From NCBI GenBank assembly GCA_900696485.1, contig CAADGG010000032.1:1-64000 (forward strand): DNA of 64,000 nucleotides, written 5' to 3'. The DNA is from an uncultured Pseudomonadota bacterium (GTDB taxonomy: Bacteria; Myxococcota_A; UBA9160; PR03). This document shows positions 45,272 through 54,108 of the stretch, piece by piece. The translations under genes and the position numbers were made by a program. The notes beneath the pieces were generated by a model. The model was given only the letters and a program-made list of their open reading frames with translations, was not told where the DNA came from and did not search any database. Each line of letters opens with the position of its first letter. Within the stretch, counting starts at the first letter, position 1.

Positions 45272-46359
45272 GCCACGCCGGCGACTGGTTCACGCTGCGC
45301 TGGGACGGCGACGCCGTCGCGCTGCTCGACCAGCGCCGGTTGCCGCGCGAGGAGGTCTACCTGCGCCTGCGCAGCGTCGCGGAGGTGGCGGAGGCGATCG
45401 AGCGGCTGGCCGTGCGCGGCGCGCCGGCGATCGGCTGCACGGCGGCGCTCGGGGCTGCGTTGGCGGCGGCGACGAGCCCGGCCGTCGATGCGGCGGGCGT
45501 GCAGCGCGACGTCGTCCGTGCGCTGGCGCGGCTCGCGGCGACGCGGCCGACGGCGGTGAACCTGTTCTGGGCGCTCGGTCGCATGCGCGCCGGTCTCGAC
45601 GCGGCCGCGGCGGCGCCGGCGGCGACGGCAGACTCGATCCGGGCGGCGCTCGTCACTCTGGCGTGTCGGATCGTCGAGGAGGACGTCGCCGCCTGTCGCG
45701 CGATCGGCCGGGCGGGGCTCGCCGTGATTCCGCCGGCGGCGCGCATCCTCACCCACTGCAACGCCGGCGCGCTGGCCACGGCCGGCTACGGCACTGCGCT
45801 CGGCGTGGTGCGGGCGGCCTTTGCCGCCGGTCGCGTCGCCTCGGTGCTGGCGGACGAGACGCGGCCGTTCCTGCAAGGGGCGCGGCTCACCGCCTGGGAG
45901 CTGGCGCGCGACGGGATCCCGGTGACGGTGATCGCCGATGCGATGGCCGGCCATCTGATGAAGCAGGGCGAGGTGGACGTCGTCGTCGTCGGCGCCGATC
46001 GCATCGCGGCCAACGGGGACGTCGCGAACAAGATCGGAACCTATCCGCTCGCCGTGCTGGCGCGCGAACACGGGCTCCCGTTCTACGTCGCGGCGCCGCT
46101 GTCGACGGTCGATCTGGCCACGCCGGATGGCGAGGCCATTCCGATCGAAGAACGCGGCCGCGCCGAGCTGGCGCGGATCGGCGAGACCGAGCTGCTGCCC
46201 GACGGGGTCCCGGTGCGGCACCCGGCCTTCGACGTGACGCCGCACCGGCTCGTGGCCGGCATCATCACCGAGCGCGGCATCGCACGGGCGCCCTACGCCG
46301 AGAGCCTGCCCCGCCAGCTCGAGGCGGCGCGGCTGGAAGCGCGCGCGCAGGCGGGCTAA
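45268..46359 (+). CDS. mtnA: S-methyl-5-thioribose-1-phosphate isomerase
   Basis: This 363-residue enzyme of the methionine salvage pathway converts methylthioribose-1-phosphate to methylthioribulose-1-phosphate. Catalytic Cys164 ([10 protein letters not shown]) and Asp244 ([18 protein letters not shown]) match the known Cys/Asp pair. AVRGAPAIG and [13 protein letters not shown] are further family motifs. GTG start overlaps the AsmA-type stop by 4 nt. No other mtn genes are in the window, so salvage may be completed elsewhere or replaced by a shunt. Confidence 0.95.
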   Translation: MSHAGDWFTLRWDGDAVALLDQRRLPREEVYLRLRSVAEVAEAIERLAVRGAPAIGCTAALGAALAAATSPAVDAAGVQRDVVRALARLAATRPTAVNLFWALGRMRAGLDAAAAAPAATADSIRAALVTLACRIVEEDVAACRAIGRAGLAVIPPAARILTHCNAGALATAGYGTALGVVRAAFAAGRVASVLADETRPFLQGARLTAWELARDGIPVTVIADAMAGHLMKQGEVDVVVVGADRIAANGDVANKIGTYPLAVLAREHGLPFYVAAPLSTVDLATPDGEAIPIEERGRAELARIGETELLPDGVPVRHPAFDVTPHRLVAGIITERGIARAPYAESLPRQLEAARLEARAQAG

Positions 46360-46405
46360 CCCTCCCGCGCCCGACCGGCGGCCTGCGGGCCGCGCTGGAG
46401 ATCCC

Positions 46406-47356
46406 ATGAGCGCCAAAGCCTCGACTCCCCCGACCCCCCCCGAGATCCGCGGCGAGCAGATCTGGATGGATGGGAGGCTCGTCCCGTGGGACGACGCCCA
46501 GGTCCACGTGCTGACGCACACGCTGCACTACGGGCTCGGCGTCTTCGAGGGCATCCGCTGCTACCGGACGGCCGACGGGCGCTCGGCGATCTTCCGGCTG
46601 CGCGAGCATATCCGCCGGCTGCTCGAGTCGGCCCACATCAACCTGATGGAGGTTCCGTTCTCGCACGAGCAGCTCGAGCAGGGCGCCATCGACGCGCTCC
46701 GGGCGAACCGGCTCGATGCCGGCTACATCCGCCCGCTGGTGTTCATCGGGCACGGCGCGATGGGCCTCAACCCCGGCAACAATCCCGTGCGCGTCGCGAT
46801 CGCCGCGTGGCCGTGGGGCAAGTACCTGGGCGACGAAGGCATGGAACGCGGCATCCGCGCCAAGATCTCGACGTTCTCGCGCCACCACGTCAACGCCAAG
46901 ATGACCAAGGGCAAGACCTGCGGCGACTACGTCAACTCGATCCTCGCGAAGCGCGAAGCGCTGCTCGACGGCTACGACGAGGCGATCCTGCTCGACACCC
47001 AGGGGCTCGTCTCCGAAGCCAGCGGCGAGAACCTGTTCCTCGTCCGCGATGGCCTGCTGCGCACGCCGGCCCTGCCGACGGTGCTGGCCGGCCTGACGCG
47101 CGAGGCGATCCTGGCGCTCGCGCGCGACCGGGGCCTCCCGGTGCAGGAAGGCGGCATCACGCGCGACGAGCTGTACATCGCGGACGAGGTGTTCCTGACC
47201 GGCACGGCCGCCGAGGTGACGCCGATCCGCGAGATCGATCGCCGCCAGATCGGCGCCGGCACGCGCGGCCCGATCACGAAGACGCTGCAGAGCGCGTTCT
47301 TCGACGTCGTCACCGGCAAGGACCCGAAGCACGAGCGCTGGCTGCACTACGTCTGA
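46406..47356 (+). CDS. ilvE: Branched-chain amino acid aminotransferase
   Basis: This is a 316-residue fold-type IV PLP enzyme for the last step of Ile/Leu/Val synthesis. Motifs: [17 protein letters not shown], the PLP Lys170 in [32 protein letters not shown], and the C-terminal [22 protein letters not shown] lies 6 nt before the ATG. The 3' end overlaps by 10 nt the end of a PEP-CTERM gene on the opposite strand. Confidence 0.96.
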   Translation: MSAKASTPPTPPEIRGEQIWMDGRLVPWDDAQVHVLTHTLHYGLGVFEGIRCYRTADGRSAIFRLREHIRRLLESAHINLMEVPFSHEQLEQGAIDALRANRLDAGYIRPLVFIGHGAMGLNPGNNPVRVAIAAWPWGKYLGDEGMERGIRAKISTFSRHHVNAKMTKGKTCGDYVNSILAKREALLDGYDEAILLDTQGLVSEASGENLFLVRDGLLRTPALPTVLAGLTREAILALARDRGLPVQEGGITRDELYIADEVFLTGTAAEVTPIREIDRRQIGAGTRGPITKTLQSAFFDVVTGKDPKHERWLHYV

Positions 47357-48099
47357 GCCGCGGGCGAACCGGGCGAACGTGAGCCGGCGAGCGGGCGGCC
47401 GCGACGGCGGAAGGGAAGTCCGCCGCGGCCACCCGGGATCGCTCCGCGCGGCGCCACCTCCGCGCGGCGGCGACCCGAGAACGTGAGCCCGATCAGTCCG
47501 CCGGCCAGCAGGAACACCGTCAGCGGCTCGGGGACGGTGGAGAAGCGCTGGTCCACGTGCGGCGCGGCGGCCAGCAGGCCGCTGCGCAGCGCCACGACCG
47601 TGACGACCTCGAGCCGGGTCGTTCCGGCGAAGCCGGTGCTCGCCGCATGCACCGCCGGATTGCCGCCGGCGAGGTGGAGCGCCAGCAGCGTGCCGAGCGG
47701 AACGCCCCCCGGTCCGAGCAGCGATTCGCTGACCAGCGCGGCCGCCCCACTGTCGATCGCCACCAGCGGCGCAAACAAAGCCGCCCCGTCGACGAACACA
47801 CCCGCGGCCGCCTCGACGACGTAGGACAGCAGCAGCGTGCCCGCTTCGCCGAGCAGCACCGTGAGCGGTCCGGCGAGCCGGAAGCCGTCGGCGAGCGGTT
47901 GCACCGGGTAGGCCGAGAGATCGGCCGACAGATCTCCCGCCAGCGAGATCTCGAAGTCCGAGAACGTGATCGGACCGGCGTCGAAGCTCCCGCCGGCGTC
48001 GAGATCGGCCAGTGTCAGCGCCTGCGCGGCGTGCGGGACGGCCGTGATGAGCGTGATCGCCAGCGCGATCGAGCGCAACCGGATTGCGAACTCTTGCAT
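47347..48099 (-). CDS. PEP-CTERM protein with atypical Arg/Gly-rich C-terminal extension
   Basis: This is a 250-residue exported protein with a signal peptide ending AAQA-LT and a beta-rich, Leu/Ala/Gly-rich central domain with no recognised family. The sorting signal is present ([19 protein letters not shown] then GRRR). The chain then continues about 37 residues with Arg/Gly/Pro-rich sequence ([20 protein letters not shown]). PEP-CTERM proteins normally stop shortly after the basic cluster. A lost stop codon or a longer cytoplasmic tail could explain this. The second ATG (48099) was chosen because GGAGG lies 5 nt upstream; the ATG at 48117 is the alternative. Confidence 0.8.
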   Translation of the reverse strand: MQEFAIRLRSIALAITLITAVPHAAQALTLADLDAGGSFDAGPITFSDFEISLAGDLSADLSAYPVQPLADGFRLAGPLTVLLGEAGTLLLSYVVEAAAGVFVDGAALFAPLVAIDSGAAALVSESLLGPGGVPLGTLLALHLAGGNPAVHAASTGFAGTTRLEVVTVVALRSGLLAAAPHVDQRFSTVPEPLTVFLLAGGLIGLTFSGRRRAEVAPRGAIPGGRGGLPFRRRGRPLAGSRSPGSPAAQT

Positions 48100-48283
48100 G
48101 CGAGCCTCCAAGGTCATGCGCGGGTCCGGCGCCGGTCAACCCCTCGAACGACGCCGGACCCGGACGGTCCATGGGCATCGTTTCGGTCACATGGGTGCCG
48201 CCCCGCGTGACGGGTGACACGGCATCCGGCGTGCGCTTCTCGGGCGCCCTCGTGCAAGCGTGGTGACGAACGTGTGCAGAAGA

Positions 48284-48385
48284 GCACGACGTGTGCGCGC
48301 GCGTCGCAACGCGGCGGCAGGCACGACCCGTGCGACACCAGCGATGGATCGAACGCGCACGGCGTGCGCCTCGCACGGCGCGTGC
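48284..48385. promoter_or_regulatory. Cluster of four GCAC-n-GTGC palindromes
   Basis: GCAC-N5-GTGC at 48284-48296, GCAC-N5-GTGC at 48321-48333, GCAC-N3-GTGC at 48357-48367 and GCAC-N5-GTGC at 48373-48385. The first three are spaced 37 and 36 bp apart. They lie 185-290 bp upstream of the PEP-CTERM ATG (48099), in a 338-bp gene-free interval (48100-48437) otherwise without recognisable features. They look like binding sites for a dimeric regulator; an enhancer-like role is inference. Confidence 0.4.
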
Positions 48386-48437
48386 GGCTAGCGGCTGGAG
48401 GCTGGAGGCCGCCCGGCCGGCGAGCGGCTCGGGCGGC

Positions 48438-49244
48438 TCAGCGCGGGATGTCGATCCGGCGGAACACGATCATCAGCAGCGCAACAGCACCGGCCGCCCA
48501 CAGCGCGAGCCGGCCGAGGGCTGGTAGCAGCATGCCGCTGACATCGACGTGCGGGTGCCACGCCGCCACCGCGGCGAAGACGGCCGTGCCGAGCGGCGGC
48601 CCGAAGCGGTCGAAAGCCGCCAGCGCGTCCGGTAGCGCGGCGTCCGGCTGAACGAGTGCCAGCGCGAGTCGCAGCGCGTTGGCGAAGCCTTGCAGCGGGA
48701 CGGCGACGAGGACGGCCAGCAGCACGGCGGTGCGGCCGATCGCCAGCGACAGCGCCATCGCGAGTGCGGCCACGACGATGCTGCCGAGCGCCGTCGCGGC
48801 GGCGGCGAGCAGCGCCGGCGCGACGGCGACCCCATGGCGCGCCGCCAACAGCGCGGCGGTCCCGCCGAGCAGCACGGCGCCGGCGCCGAGCGCCACGGCC
48901 AGCGCGCCGGTGAGCCGGGCGCCGGCATACGCGTCGCGGGAGATCGGCCGCGCCAGCCACAACGTGCTGCTGCCGTCGGCCAGCGGTCGCGCGAGGTGGT
49001 CCGAAGCCAGCACGCCGGTGATCACCAGCACGGAAAGGGCCTGGAGCGAGAACAGGATCGGCGCCAGGAAGCCCGCGATCAGGGCGGGATCGACGGCCTG
49101 CTGGTTGACCTGCACCGGACCGAAGTCGATGCAGCTCCGAACCCACAGCAGCGACAGTGTCAGCACGACCGCGATGGCGACGACGAAGCGACGCCGGAAC
49201 GCGTCGCGCGCCGCCTCGAACGCGAGCAGCAGGAAGCTCCTCAT
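48438..49244 (-). CDS. ABC transporter permease
   Basis: This is a 268-residue protein with about six membrane helices, starting MRSFLLLAFEAARDAFRRRF as in ABC-2-type exporters. ASDHLARPLADGSSTLWLARPISRD is typical of that permease group. The ATG overlaps the stop of the ATPase gene by 4 nt, so the pair forms an exporter. Substrate not predictable. The C-terminal third is Ala/Val/Leu-rich and ends IVFRRIDIPR. Confidence 0.82.
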   Translation of the reverse strand: MRSFLLLAFEAARDAFRRRFVVAIAVVLTLSLLWVRSCIDFGPVQVNQQAVDPALIAGFLAPILFSLQALSVLVITGVLASDHLARPLADGSSTLWLARPISRDAYAGARLTGALAVALGAGAVLLGGTAALLAARHGVAVAPALLAAAATALGSIVVAALAMALSLAIGRTAVLLAVLVAVPLQGFANALRLALALVQPDAALPDALAAFDRFGPPLGTAVFAAVAAWHPHVDVSGMLLPALGRLALWAAGAVALLMIVFRRIDIPR

Positions 49245-49954
49245 CCGCGCACCGCTCGCACGAAGGCGTCTTCCAGCGCTTCGCCCGGCGACACCAGCGT
49301 GTCGAGCGCGCCGGCCGTCGCGATCCGGCCCTCGTGCAGGATCACCACCTGGTCGCAGGTCCGCTCGACCTCGGACAGCACGTGCGAACAGACCAGCAGC
49401 GTCGCGCCGCGGGCGCGCGCGGCCTGGATCCAGTCGCGCGCGTCGCGCACGCCGAGCGGGTCGAGGCCGTTGGTGGGCTCGTCGAGCACCAGAACGTCGG
49501 GCTCGCCGAGCAGGGCGCTGGCGAAGCCCGCGCGCTGCGCCAGCCCCTTCGACAGCGAGGCGATCGGCTCGGCGAGGCGATCGCGCACGCCGGTGGCGTC
49601 GGCGACGGCCTCGATCGCGCGCGTGGCCGCGGCGCCGGAGAGGCCGATGAGGCCGGCGTGGAGGCGCAGGAACGCCCGCAGCGTCATCGCGCCGGGCAGC
49701 GCGAGGCGCTCCGGCAGGTAGCCGACGCCGACCCGGGCGGCCGGATCGTACGGATTGCGGCCCCGCAGCCGCGCCGCGCCGCGGGTCGGGCGTGTGAAGC
49801 CGAGCAGCAGCTTCAGCGCGGTGGTCTTGCCCGCGCCGTTCGGACCGAGCAGGCCGAGCGCGGTGCCGGCCGGCACCGCGAGCTCGACGCCCGCGAGCGC
49901 CACCCGGCGAGCGGCGTACTGCTTGGTGGCGGCGGCGAGCTCGAAGGCGTACAC
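49241..49954 (-). CDS. ABC transporter ATP-binding protein
   Basis: This is a 237-residue ATPase. Walker A is GPNGAGKTT (residues 37-45), the signature region is LSKGLAQRAGFASALLG (LSKG in place of LSGGQ), Walker B is VLVLDEPTNGLD, and the H-loop is LLVCSHV. The ABC-2 exporter class (CcmA/NatA-like) fits. The GTG start lies 9 nt after a TAGGAT box that shares two base pairs with the opposing promoter of the radical SAM gene. Confidence 0.92.
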   Translation of the reverse strand: MYAFELAAATKQYAARRVALAGVELAVPAGTALGLLGPNGAGKTTALKLLLGFTRPTRGAARLRGRNPYDPAARVGVGYLPERLALPGAMTLRAFLRLHAGLIGLSGAAATRAIEAVADATGVRDRLAEPIASLSKGLAQRAGFASALLGEPDVLVLDEPTNGLDPLGVRDARDWIQAARARGATLLVCSHVLSEVERTCDQVVILHEGRIATAGALDTLVSPGEALEDAFVRAVRG

Positions 49955-49963
49955 GGAGAGCGG

Positions 49964-49973
49964 ATCCTACCAT
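49964..49973. promoter_or_regulatory. Overlapping divergent -10 boxes (ABC ATPase / radical SAM)
   Basis: ATCCTACCAT holds TAGGAT for the minus strand (49969-49964, 9 nt before the GTG at 49954) and TACCAT for the plus strand (49968-49973, 6 nt before the ATG at 49980). The two boxes share the T-A at 49968-49969. Both genes would be leaderless and could not be initiated at the same moment. Confidence 0.55.
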
Positions 49974-49979
49974 CGTCGC

Positions 49980-50828
49980 ATGGCTCGGGCTCGAATCTTC
50001 CCCCGTCGCTCGGCGCGCGCACTGACTCCCACCGGTGGCTACCTCGCGGGCTTCACCCACTCGCTGCAGCCGTACGTGGGCTGCCAGTTCTCGTGCCGAT
50101 ACTGCTACGTCCGCGAGCTGACGGTGCAGCGCGCCAATCCGTACCGGTTGCCGTGGTCCCTGTGGATCTCGCCGAAACTGGACGTCGCGGAGCGGCTGCG
50201 GCGCGAGGCCGCACGCGGCAGGACCCGTGAGGCGCGGATCTTCTGCTCGTCGGCGACCGACCCGTACGTCCCGCTCGAGCGGCGGCTCGGCTTGACGCGC
50301 GGCTGCCTCGAGGTGCTCGCCGCGCATCCTCCGGCGCTGCTCGTGGTCCAGACGCGCAGTCCGTTCATCGTCCGCGATGCGGCGTTGCTGGCCCGCATGC
50401 CGACTGCGATCGCGAGCCTCAGCATCACGACGGATGACGACGGCGTGCGCCGGCTGCTCGAGCCGAATGCGCCCGGGATCAGCCTGCGCATCGAGACGCT
50501 CGCCCGGCTGCGGGCCGCCGGCGTGCGCACGCAGGCGGCGGTGTCGCCGCTGCTGCCGTGTGATCCCGAGCGTCTGGCACGTCGCCTCGAACCGGTCGCG
50601 GATCGTGTCGTCGTCGACGATTTCTTCCGCGGCGATGGCGCCGGCGGCCGGCGCAGCCGAGCCGCGCTCGACCAGTTGCGCGCGGCGGGTTTCGCGAGCT
50701 GGGCCGAGCCCGGCTATGCCGATGCGGCGATCGCCGCGTTCCGGCGCATCTTCGGCGCCGAACGGGTCGGCGTGTCGGCGGCGGGCTTCGATACGACTTC
50801 GGCCGGGTCGTGCCCTTCGTCCGGGTAG
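49980..50828 (+). CDS. Radical SAM protein (SPL-like / Rv2578c family)
   Basis: This is a 282-residue protein. The [4Fe-4S]-binding CxxxCxxC motif is C35-QFS-C39-RY-C42, within YVGCQFSCRYCYVREL. FCSSATDPYVPLERRLGLTRG is the hallmark of the spore-photoproduct-lyase-like radical SAM group found widely in non-sporulating bacteria. The C-terminus (FGAERVGVSAAGFD) lacks obvious extra cluster sites. The reaction is unknown. Confidence 0.85.
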   Translation: MARARIFPRRSARALTPTGGYLAGFTHSLQPYVGCQFSCRYCYVRELTVQRANPYRLPWSLWISPKLDVAERLRREAARGRTREARIFCSSATDPYVPLERRLGLTRGCLEVLAAHPPALLVVQTRSPFIVRDAALLARMPTAIASLSITTDDDGVRRLLEPNAPGISLRIETLARLRAAGVRTQAAVSPLLPCDPERLARRLEPVADRVVVDDFFRGDGAGGRRSRAALDQLRAAGFASWAEPGYADAAIAAFRRIFGAERVGVSAAGFDTTSAGSCPSSG

Positions 50829-50882
50829 CGGCGGATCGGGTACGCTCCGCACGGCCGCGCCCCCTCACCCGGAGATCCCGCG

Positions 50883-51710
50883 ATGAACGAATCCGCCTCC
50901 CGTCCGCTCGCCGGCAAGACCGCCGTCGTCACCGGTGCCTCGAGCGGCATCGGCCGCGCCATCGCCCTCCAGCTCGGCCGGGCCGGCGCCCACGTCACGC
51001 TCGGCGGTCGCACCGAGGACGCGATGGCCGAGACGGTGCGGCAGATCGAGCGTGCCGGCGGCGCCGCACGCGCGGTCCGGCTGGACGTGCGCGAGGTCGA
51101 TCAGGTCCGCGCGTTGGTGGCCGGCGCCGTCACCGCCACCGGCCGGCTCGACATCCTGGTCAACAACGCCGGCGTGTCGTTTCCCAGTCCGATCGCCGAC
51201 GCCGATCCCGAGCAGTGGCGGACGATGCTGGAGACGAACGTGCTGGCGCTGTTGGTCGGCTGCCAGGAGGCGGTGCGCGCGATGCGCGCGTGCGGCGCGC
51301 ACGGTCACATCGTCAACATCTCGTCGATCGCCGCGCAGCGCAGCGATTCCGGCGTCTACGGCGCCACCAAGCACGCGGTGAACTGCATCCACGCGACGCT
51401 GCGCAGCGAACTCGAGAACGACACGATCCGGGCGGTGAACATCATGCCGGGAGCGATCGCGACGAACTTCGCCCGCAACTTCGATCCCGCCTTCGTGGCC
51501 GGCATCGTGAAGTCGGCCGGTCTGGAGGTCGAGGTGAAGAAAGGCGAGCGGCTGCCGGACGAGGTGATGGAGACGCTGCAGCCGGCCCTCGCGCAGATGC
51601 TCGGCCATCCCGACGACGTGGCGCGCGCGGTGCTGTACGCCGTCACGCAGCCGATCGGCGTGAACATCGCCGAGATCGTCGTGCGGCCGCCGAAGCAGAT
51701 CGCGCTGTGA
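50883..51710 (+). CDS. Short-chain dehydrogenase/reductase
   Basis: This is a 275-residue classical SDR. The cofactor motif TGASSGIGRAIA (residues about 18-29), NNAGVSF, the catalytic Ser in ISSIAAQ and YGATK are present. GGR after the second strand suggests NADP(H). The C-terminal PIGVNIAEIVVRPPKQ matches the insect/bacterial clavulanate-dehydrogenase-like subgroup. It precedes the PLP aldolase gene by 28 nt; the pair may act on a hydroxy-amino acid or related carbonyl. Confidence 0.88.
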   Translation: MNESASRPLAGKTAVVTGASSGIGRAIALQLGRAGAHVTLGGRTEDAMAETVRQIERAGGAARAVRLDVREVDQVRALVAGAVTATGRLDILVNNAGVSFPSPIADADPEQWRTMLETNVLALLVGCQEAVRAMRACGAHGHIVNISSIAAQRSDSGVYGATKHAVNCIHATLRSELENDTIRAVNIMPGAIATNFARNFDPAFVAGIVKSAGLEVEVKKGERLPDEVMETLQPALAQMLGHPDDVARAVLYAVTQPIGVNIAEIVVRPPKQIAL

Positions 51711-51738
51711 GCGCGCGGCCGGCGGGCGAGCGCGCACG

Positions 51739-52746
51739 GTGAGGAAGCTCCACGAGCTGCCGACGCCGGCGCTGGTGGTCGACGCCGGCGCGCTCGAGCA
51801 CAACCTGGCCGTGATGGCGCGCGCGCTGCCGGGCGCGCGGCTGCGCCCGCACGTGAAGGCCACCAAGTGCACGGCGCTGGCGCGGCGCCAGGCCGCGCTC
51901 GGGCACCGCGGCTTCTGCTGCGCCACCGTCCGCGAGATGGAAGGCATGGCGGCGGCGGGACTCGGAGACGACCTGCTGCTCGCCAACGAGACGCTGGCGG
52001 CGCACCGCCTCGGACGGCTCGACGCGCACGTCACCGTTGCCGTCGACTCGGAGCCGACGATCGCGGCGGCGGCCGACGGCGGGGTCCGCGAGGTGCTGAT
52101 CGACGTGAACGTCGGGCTGCCGCGCTGCGGCTGCGCGCCGGATCAGGCCGGGCGACTCGCGGACCTCGCGCGCCGGCGCGGCCTCCGCGTGCGCGGTGTC
52201 ATGGGCTACGAGGGGCACGCGATGCCGGTGGCCGGCCGCGCCGCGCGCAAGGCCGTCGTCGACGCGGCGATGGCGCAGCTCGCGGCGGCGCACGCGCAGG
52301 TGGGCGGCGACGTGATCTCCGCCGGCGGCACCGGCAGTTTCGATCTGAACGAGCTGGCGACCGAGATCCAGGCGGGCTCGTACTCGCTGATGGACACGCA
52401 CTACGCGCGTCTCGATCTGCCGTTTCGGCCGGCGTTCTGGGTGTGGTCGACGGTGGTGTCGACGAGTGCGGTATTCGCGGTCTGCGATGCCGGGCTCAAG
52501 TCGCTCGGCATGGATCACGGCAATCCGGCGATCGACGGCGCGAAGGTCTGGTTCTGCTCCGACGAGCACGTGACGTTCTCGCCGGACGAAGCCGCCGCGG
52601 GCGGCGGCCTGCACGCACGGGTCGGCGACCGCGTGCGGGTGTGGCCGGCGCACGTGGATCCGACCGTCGCCTATCACGAGCGGCTGTACGTGGCGGACGG
52701 TGACGACGTCGTCGAGACCTGGGAGATCGACCTGCGCGGTTGGTGA
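51739..52746 (+). CDS. D-threonine aldolase / D-serine dehydratase-like PLP protein
   Basis: This is a 335-residue fold-type III PLP enzyme. It starts LPTPALVVDAGALEHNL and carries the PLP Lys in RPHVKATK (TK context typical of DTA/DSD1). A C-terminal metal site is likely in SDEHVTF and AHVDPTVAYHE. The family cleaves D-threonine-type beta-hydroxy-D-amino acids or dehydrates D-serine; which one cannot be told. GTG start without a strong ribosome-binding site, 28 nt after the SDR. Confidence 0.85.
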   Translation: MRKLHELPTPALVVDAGALEHNLAVMARALPGARLRPHVKATKCTALARRQAALGHRGFCCATVREMEGMAAAGLGDDLLLANETLAAHRLGRLDAHVTVAVDSEPTIAAAADGGVREVLIDVNVGLPRCGCAPDQAGRLADLARRRGLRVRGVMGYEGHAMPVAGRAARKAVVDAAMAQLAAAHAQVGGDVISAGGTGSFDLNELATEIQAGSYSLMDTHYARLDLPFRPAFWVWSTVVSTSAVFAVCDAGLKSLGMDHGNPAIDGAKVWFCSDEHVTFSPDEAAAGGGLHARVGDRVRVWPAHVDPTVAYHERLYVADGDDVVETWEIDLRGW

Positions 52747-52793
52747 GCCCGGGGGCACGCGGCGGGGTGCCCCGCGCACGCGCGCCGCGTCGT

Positions 52794-54083
52794 TCAGAGG
52801 GTCGCGAGGAGGATCAAGGCGCCGCTGCCGAGGACGGCGGCCGTCGCCACGAGCAGGTGGCGACGCAGCGGCGGCGCGCCGAGCACGGCGACCAGCGCAC
52901 ACTTGACGATCGTGTTGCTCGCCGCGGCGATGGCGATCGCGATCGCCGCGGTGGTCGCGGTCGCTTCGCGCGCCGGCGACGCCAGCGAGAGCGTGATCGG
53001 ATCGACGTCCGTGGCGCCGGCCAGTGCGGCGACGACGTAGAGCCCGGCGCTCGGCAGGTAGCGCTCGACGCCGCGCATCATCAGCAGGACGAAGGCGAAC
53101 AGCAGCGCGAAGCGGATGGCCGCCGCGAGCCGGAACGGATTCCGGAGCGGCACATCCTCGGCGCGCTGCTTGCCGGCCCGCCCGCGATGGTGGTGCCACG
53201 CGGCCGCCGCGGCGGCGACACCCAGCCCGACCACCAGCAGTGGCCCCAGTCGGCGGAGCAGCGGAAGATCGAGAGCGGCCAGCACGACGCCGATGCGCGC
53301 GAACATCGTGGCCCACGCGAGCAGGATGCCGGTGGCGAGCGCGTGGTGGAGGCTTGCGTGCCCGCCCGCCTCGCGACTCTGGCGCGTGAGCGCCAGCGTG
53401 ACGGCCGTCGACGAGACGATGCCGCCGAACAGTCCCGTCAGCGGGATGCCGCGTCGCGCGCCGAGCGCCCGCGTCGCCGCGTAGCCGACCAGCGAGAGCC
53501 CCGAGATCAGGATCACCAGCCACCACATGCGCCACGGATTGAGGGCTTGCCACGGGTCGACGGTCCGATCCGGAAGCACCGGCAGCACGATGAACGTGGC
53601 GATCAGCAGCTTCAGGCCGGCGAACAGGTCGTCGCGGTCCAGCTTCTTCACGGCATGGTGCAGCGGCCGCCGGAACGCGAGCGCGGCCGACGTGGCGATG
53701 GCGAGTGCCACGGCGATCTCGGCATGGCCGAAGATCACGGTGCCTCCGAGAAGGTACGTGACGATGGCCGCCACTTCGGTCGTGAGACCGAGCTGTCCGG
53801 GTTGGCGCGAGGCGGCGACGTAGCCGGCGACCACGACGGCGGTGACCAGGACGCCGGCGCCGACGAAGATGACGGGTGCCGACAGCTTCACCGCGAGCCA
53901 GGCGGCCAGGGCTCCCGCCTCGGCGAACAGGATGAACGTGCGCAGCCCGCCGGTTCCGCGCTGCAGGATGTCGCCGCGCGCGAGGTCCTCTTTCTGGCGC
54001 TTCTCGCGCTCGATCCCGACCAACGCGCCGATGAACAGCGCGATGGCGAAATCGAAGAACGGCGTGAAGTCGGCCGAGCCCAT
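52794..54083 (-). CDS. MgtC/SapB + DUF4010 membrane protein
   Basis: This is a 429-residue polytopic protein. The N-terminal MgtC-like segment (FAIALFIGALVGIEREKRQK, GLRTFILFAEAGALAAWL) is followed by a DUF4010 domain with GIVSSTAVTLALTRQS and AGATDVDPITLSLA. About 12 helices are expected. The family is thought to act in ion homeostasis but the function is unproven. The ATG lies 9 nt after a TAGCAT box that overlaps the opposing promoter. Confidence 0.88.
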   Translation of the reverse strand: MGSADFTPFFDFAIALFIGALVGIEREKRQKEDLARGDILQRGTGGLRTFILFAEAGALAAWLAVKLSAPVIFVGAGVLVTAVVVAGYVAASRQPGQLGLTTEVAAIVTYLLGGTVIFGHAEIAVALAIATSAALAFRRPLHHAVKKLDRDDLFAGLKLLIATFIVLPVLPDRTVDPWQALNPWRMWWLVILISGLSLVGYAATRALGARRGIPLTGLFGGIVSSTAVTLALTRQSREAGGHASLHHALATGILLAWATMFARIGVVLAALDLPLLRRLGPLLVVGLGVAAAAAAWHHHRGRAGKQRAEDVPLRNPFRLAAAIRFALLFAFVLLMMRGVERYLPSAGLYVVAALAGATDVDPITLSLASPAREATATTAAIAIAIAAASNTIVKCALVAVLGAPPLRRHLLVATAAVLGSGALILLATL

Positions 54084-54092
54084 GGCGCGCGG

Positions 54093-54102
54093 ATGCTAGC
54101 CT
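54093..54102. promoter_or_regulatory. Overlapping divergent -10 boxes (DUF4010 / metallophosphoesterase)
   Basis: ATGCTAGCCT holds TAGCAT for the minus strand (9 nt before the ATG at 54083) and TAGCCT for the plus strand (6 nt before the ATG at 54109), sharing the T-A at 54097-54098. The geometry (9 nt / shared 2 bp / 6 nt) is identical to that at 49964-49973. Confidence 0.55.
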
Positions 54103-54108
54103 GCGTCG

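Noticed and set aside
48320-48333. Plus-strand GG-N10-GC sigma-54-like site
   Set aside because: It points toward the 3' end of a minus-strand gene and coincides with one of the GCAC-GTGC palindromes, so it is probably incidental.
48284-48385. GCAC/GTGC cluster as a CRISPR-like array
   Set aside because: Units are only 11-13 bp, one spacing breaks the period, and no cas genes are present. A regulator-binding cluster fits better.
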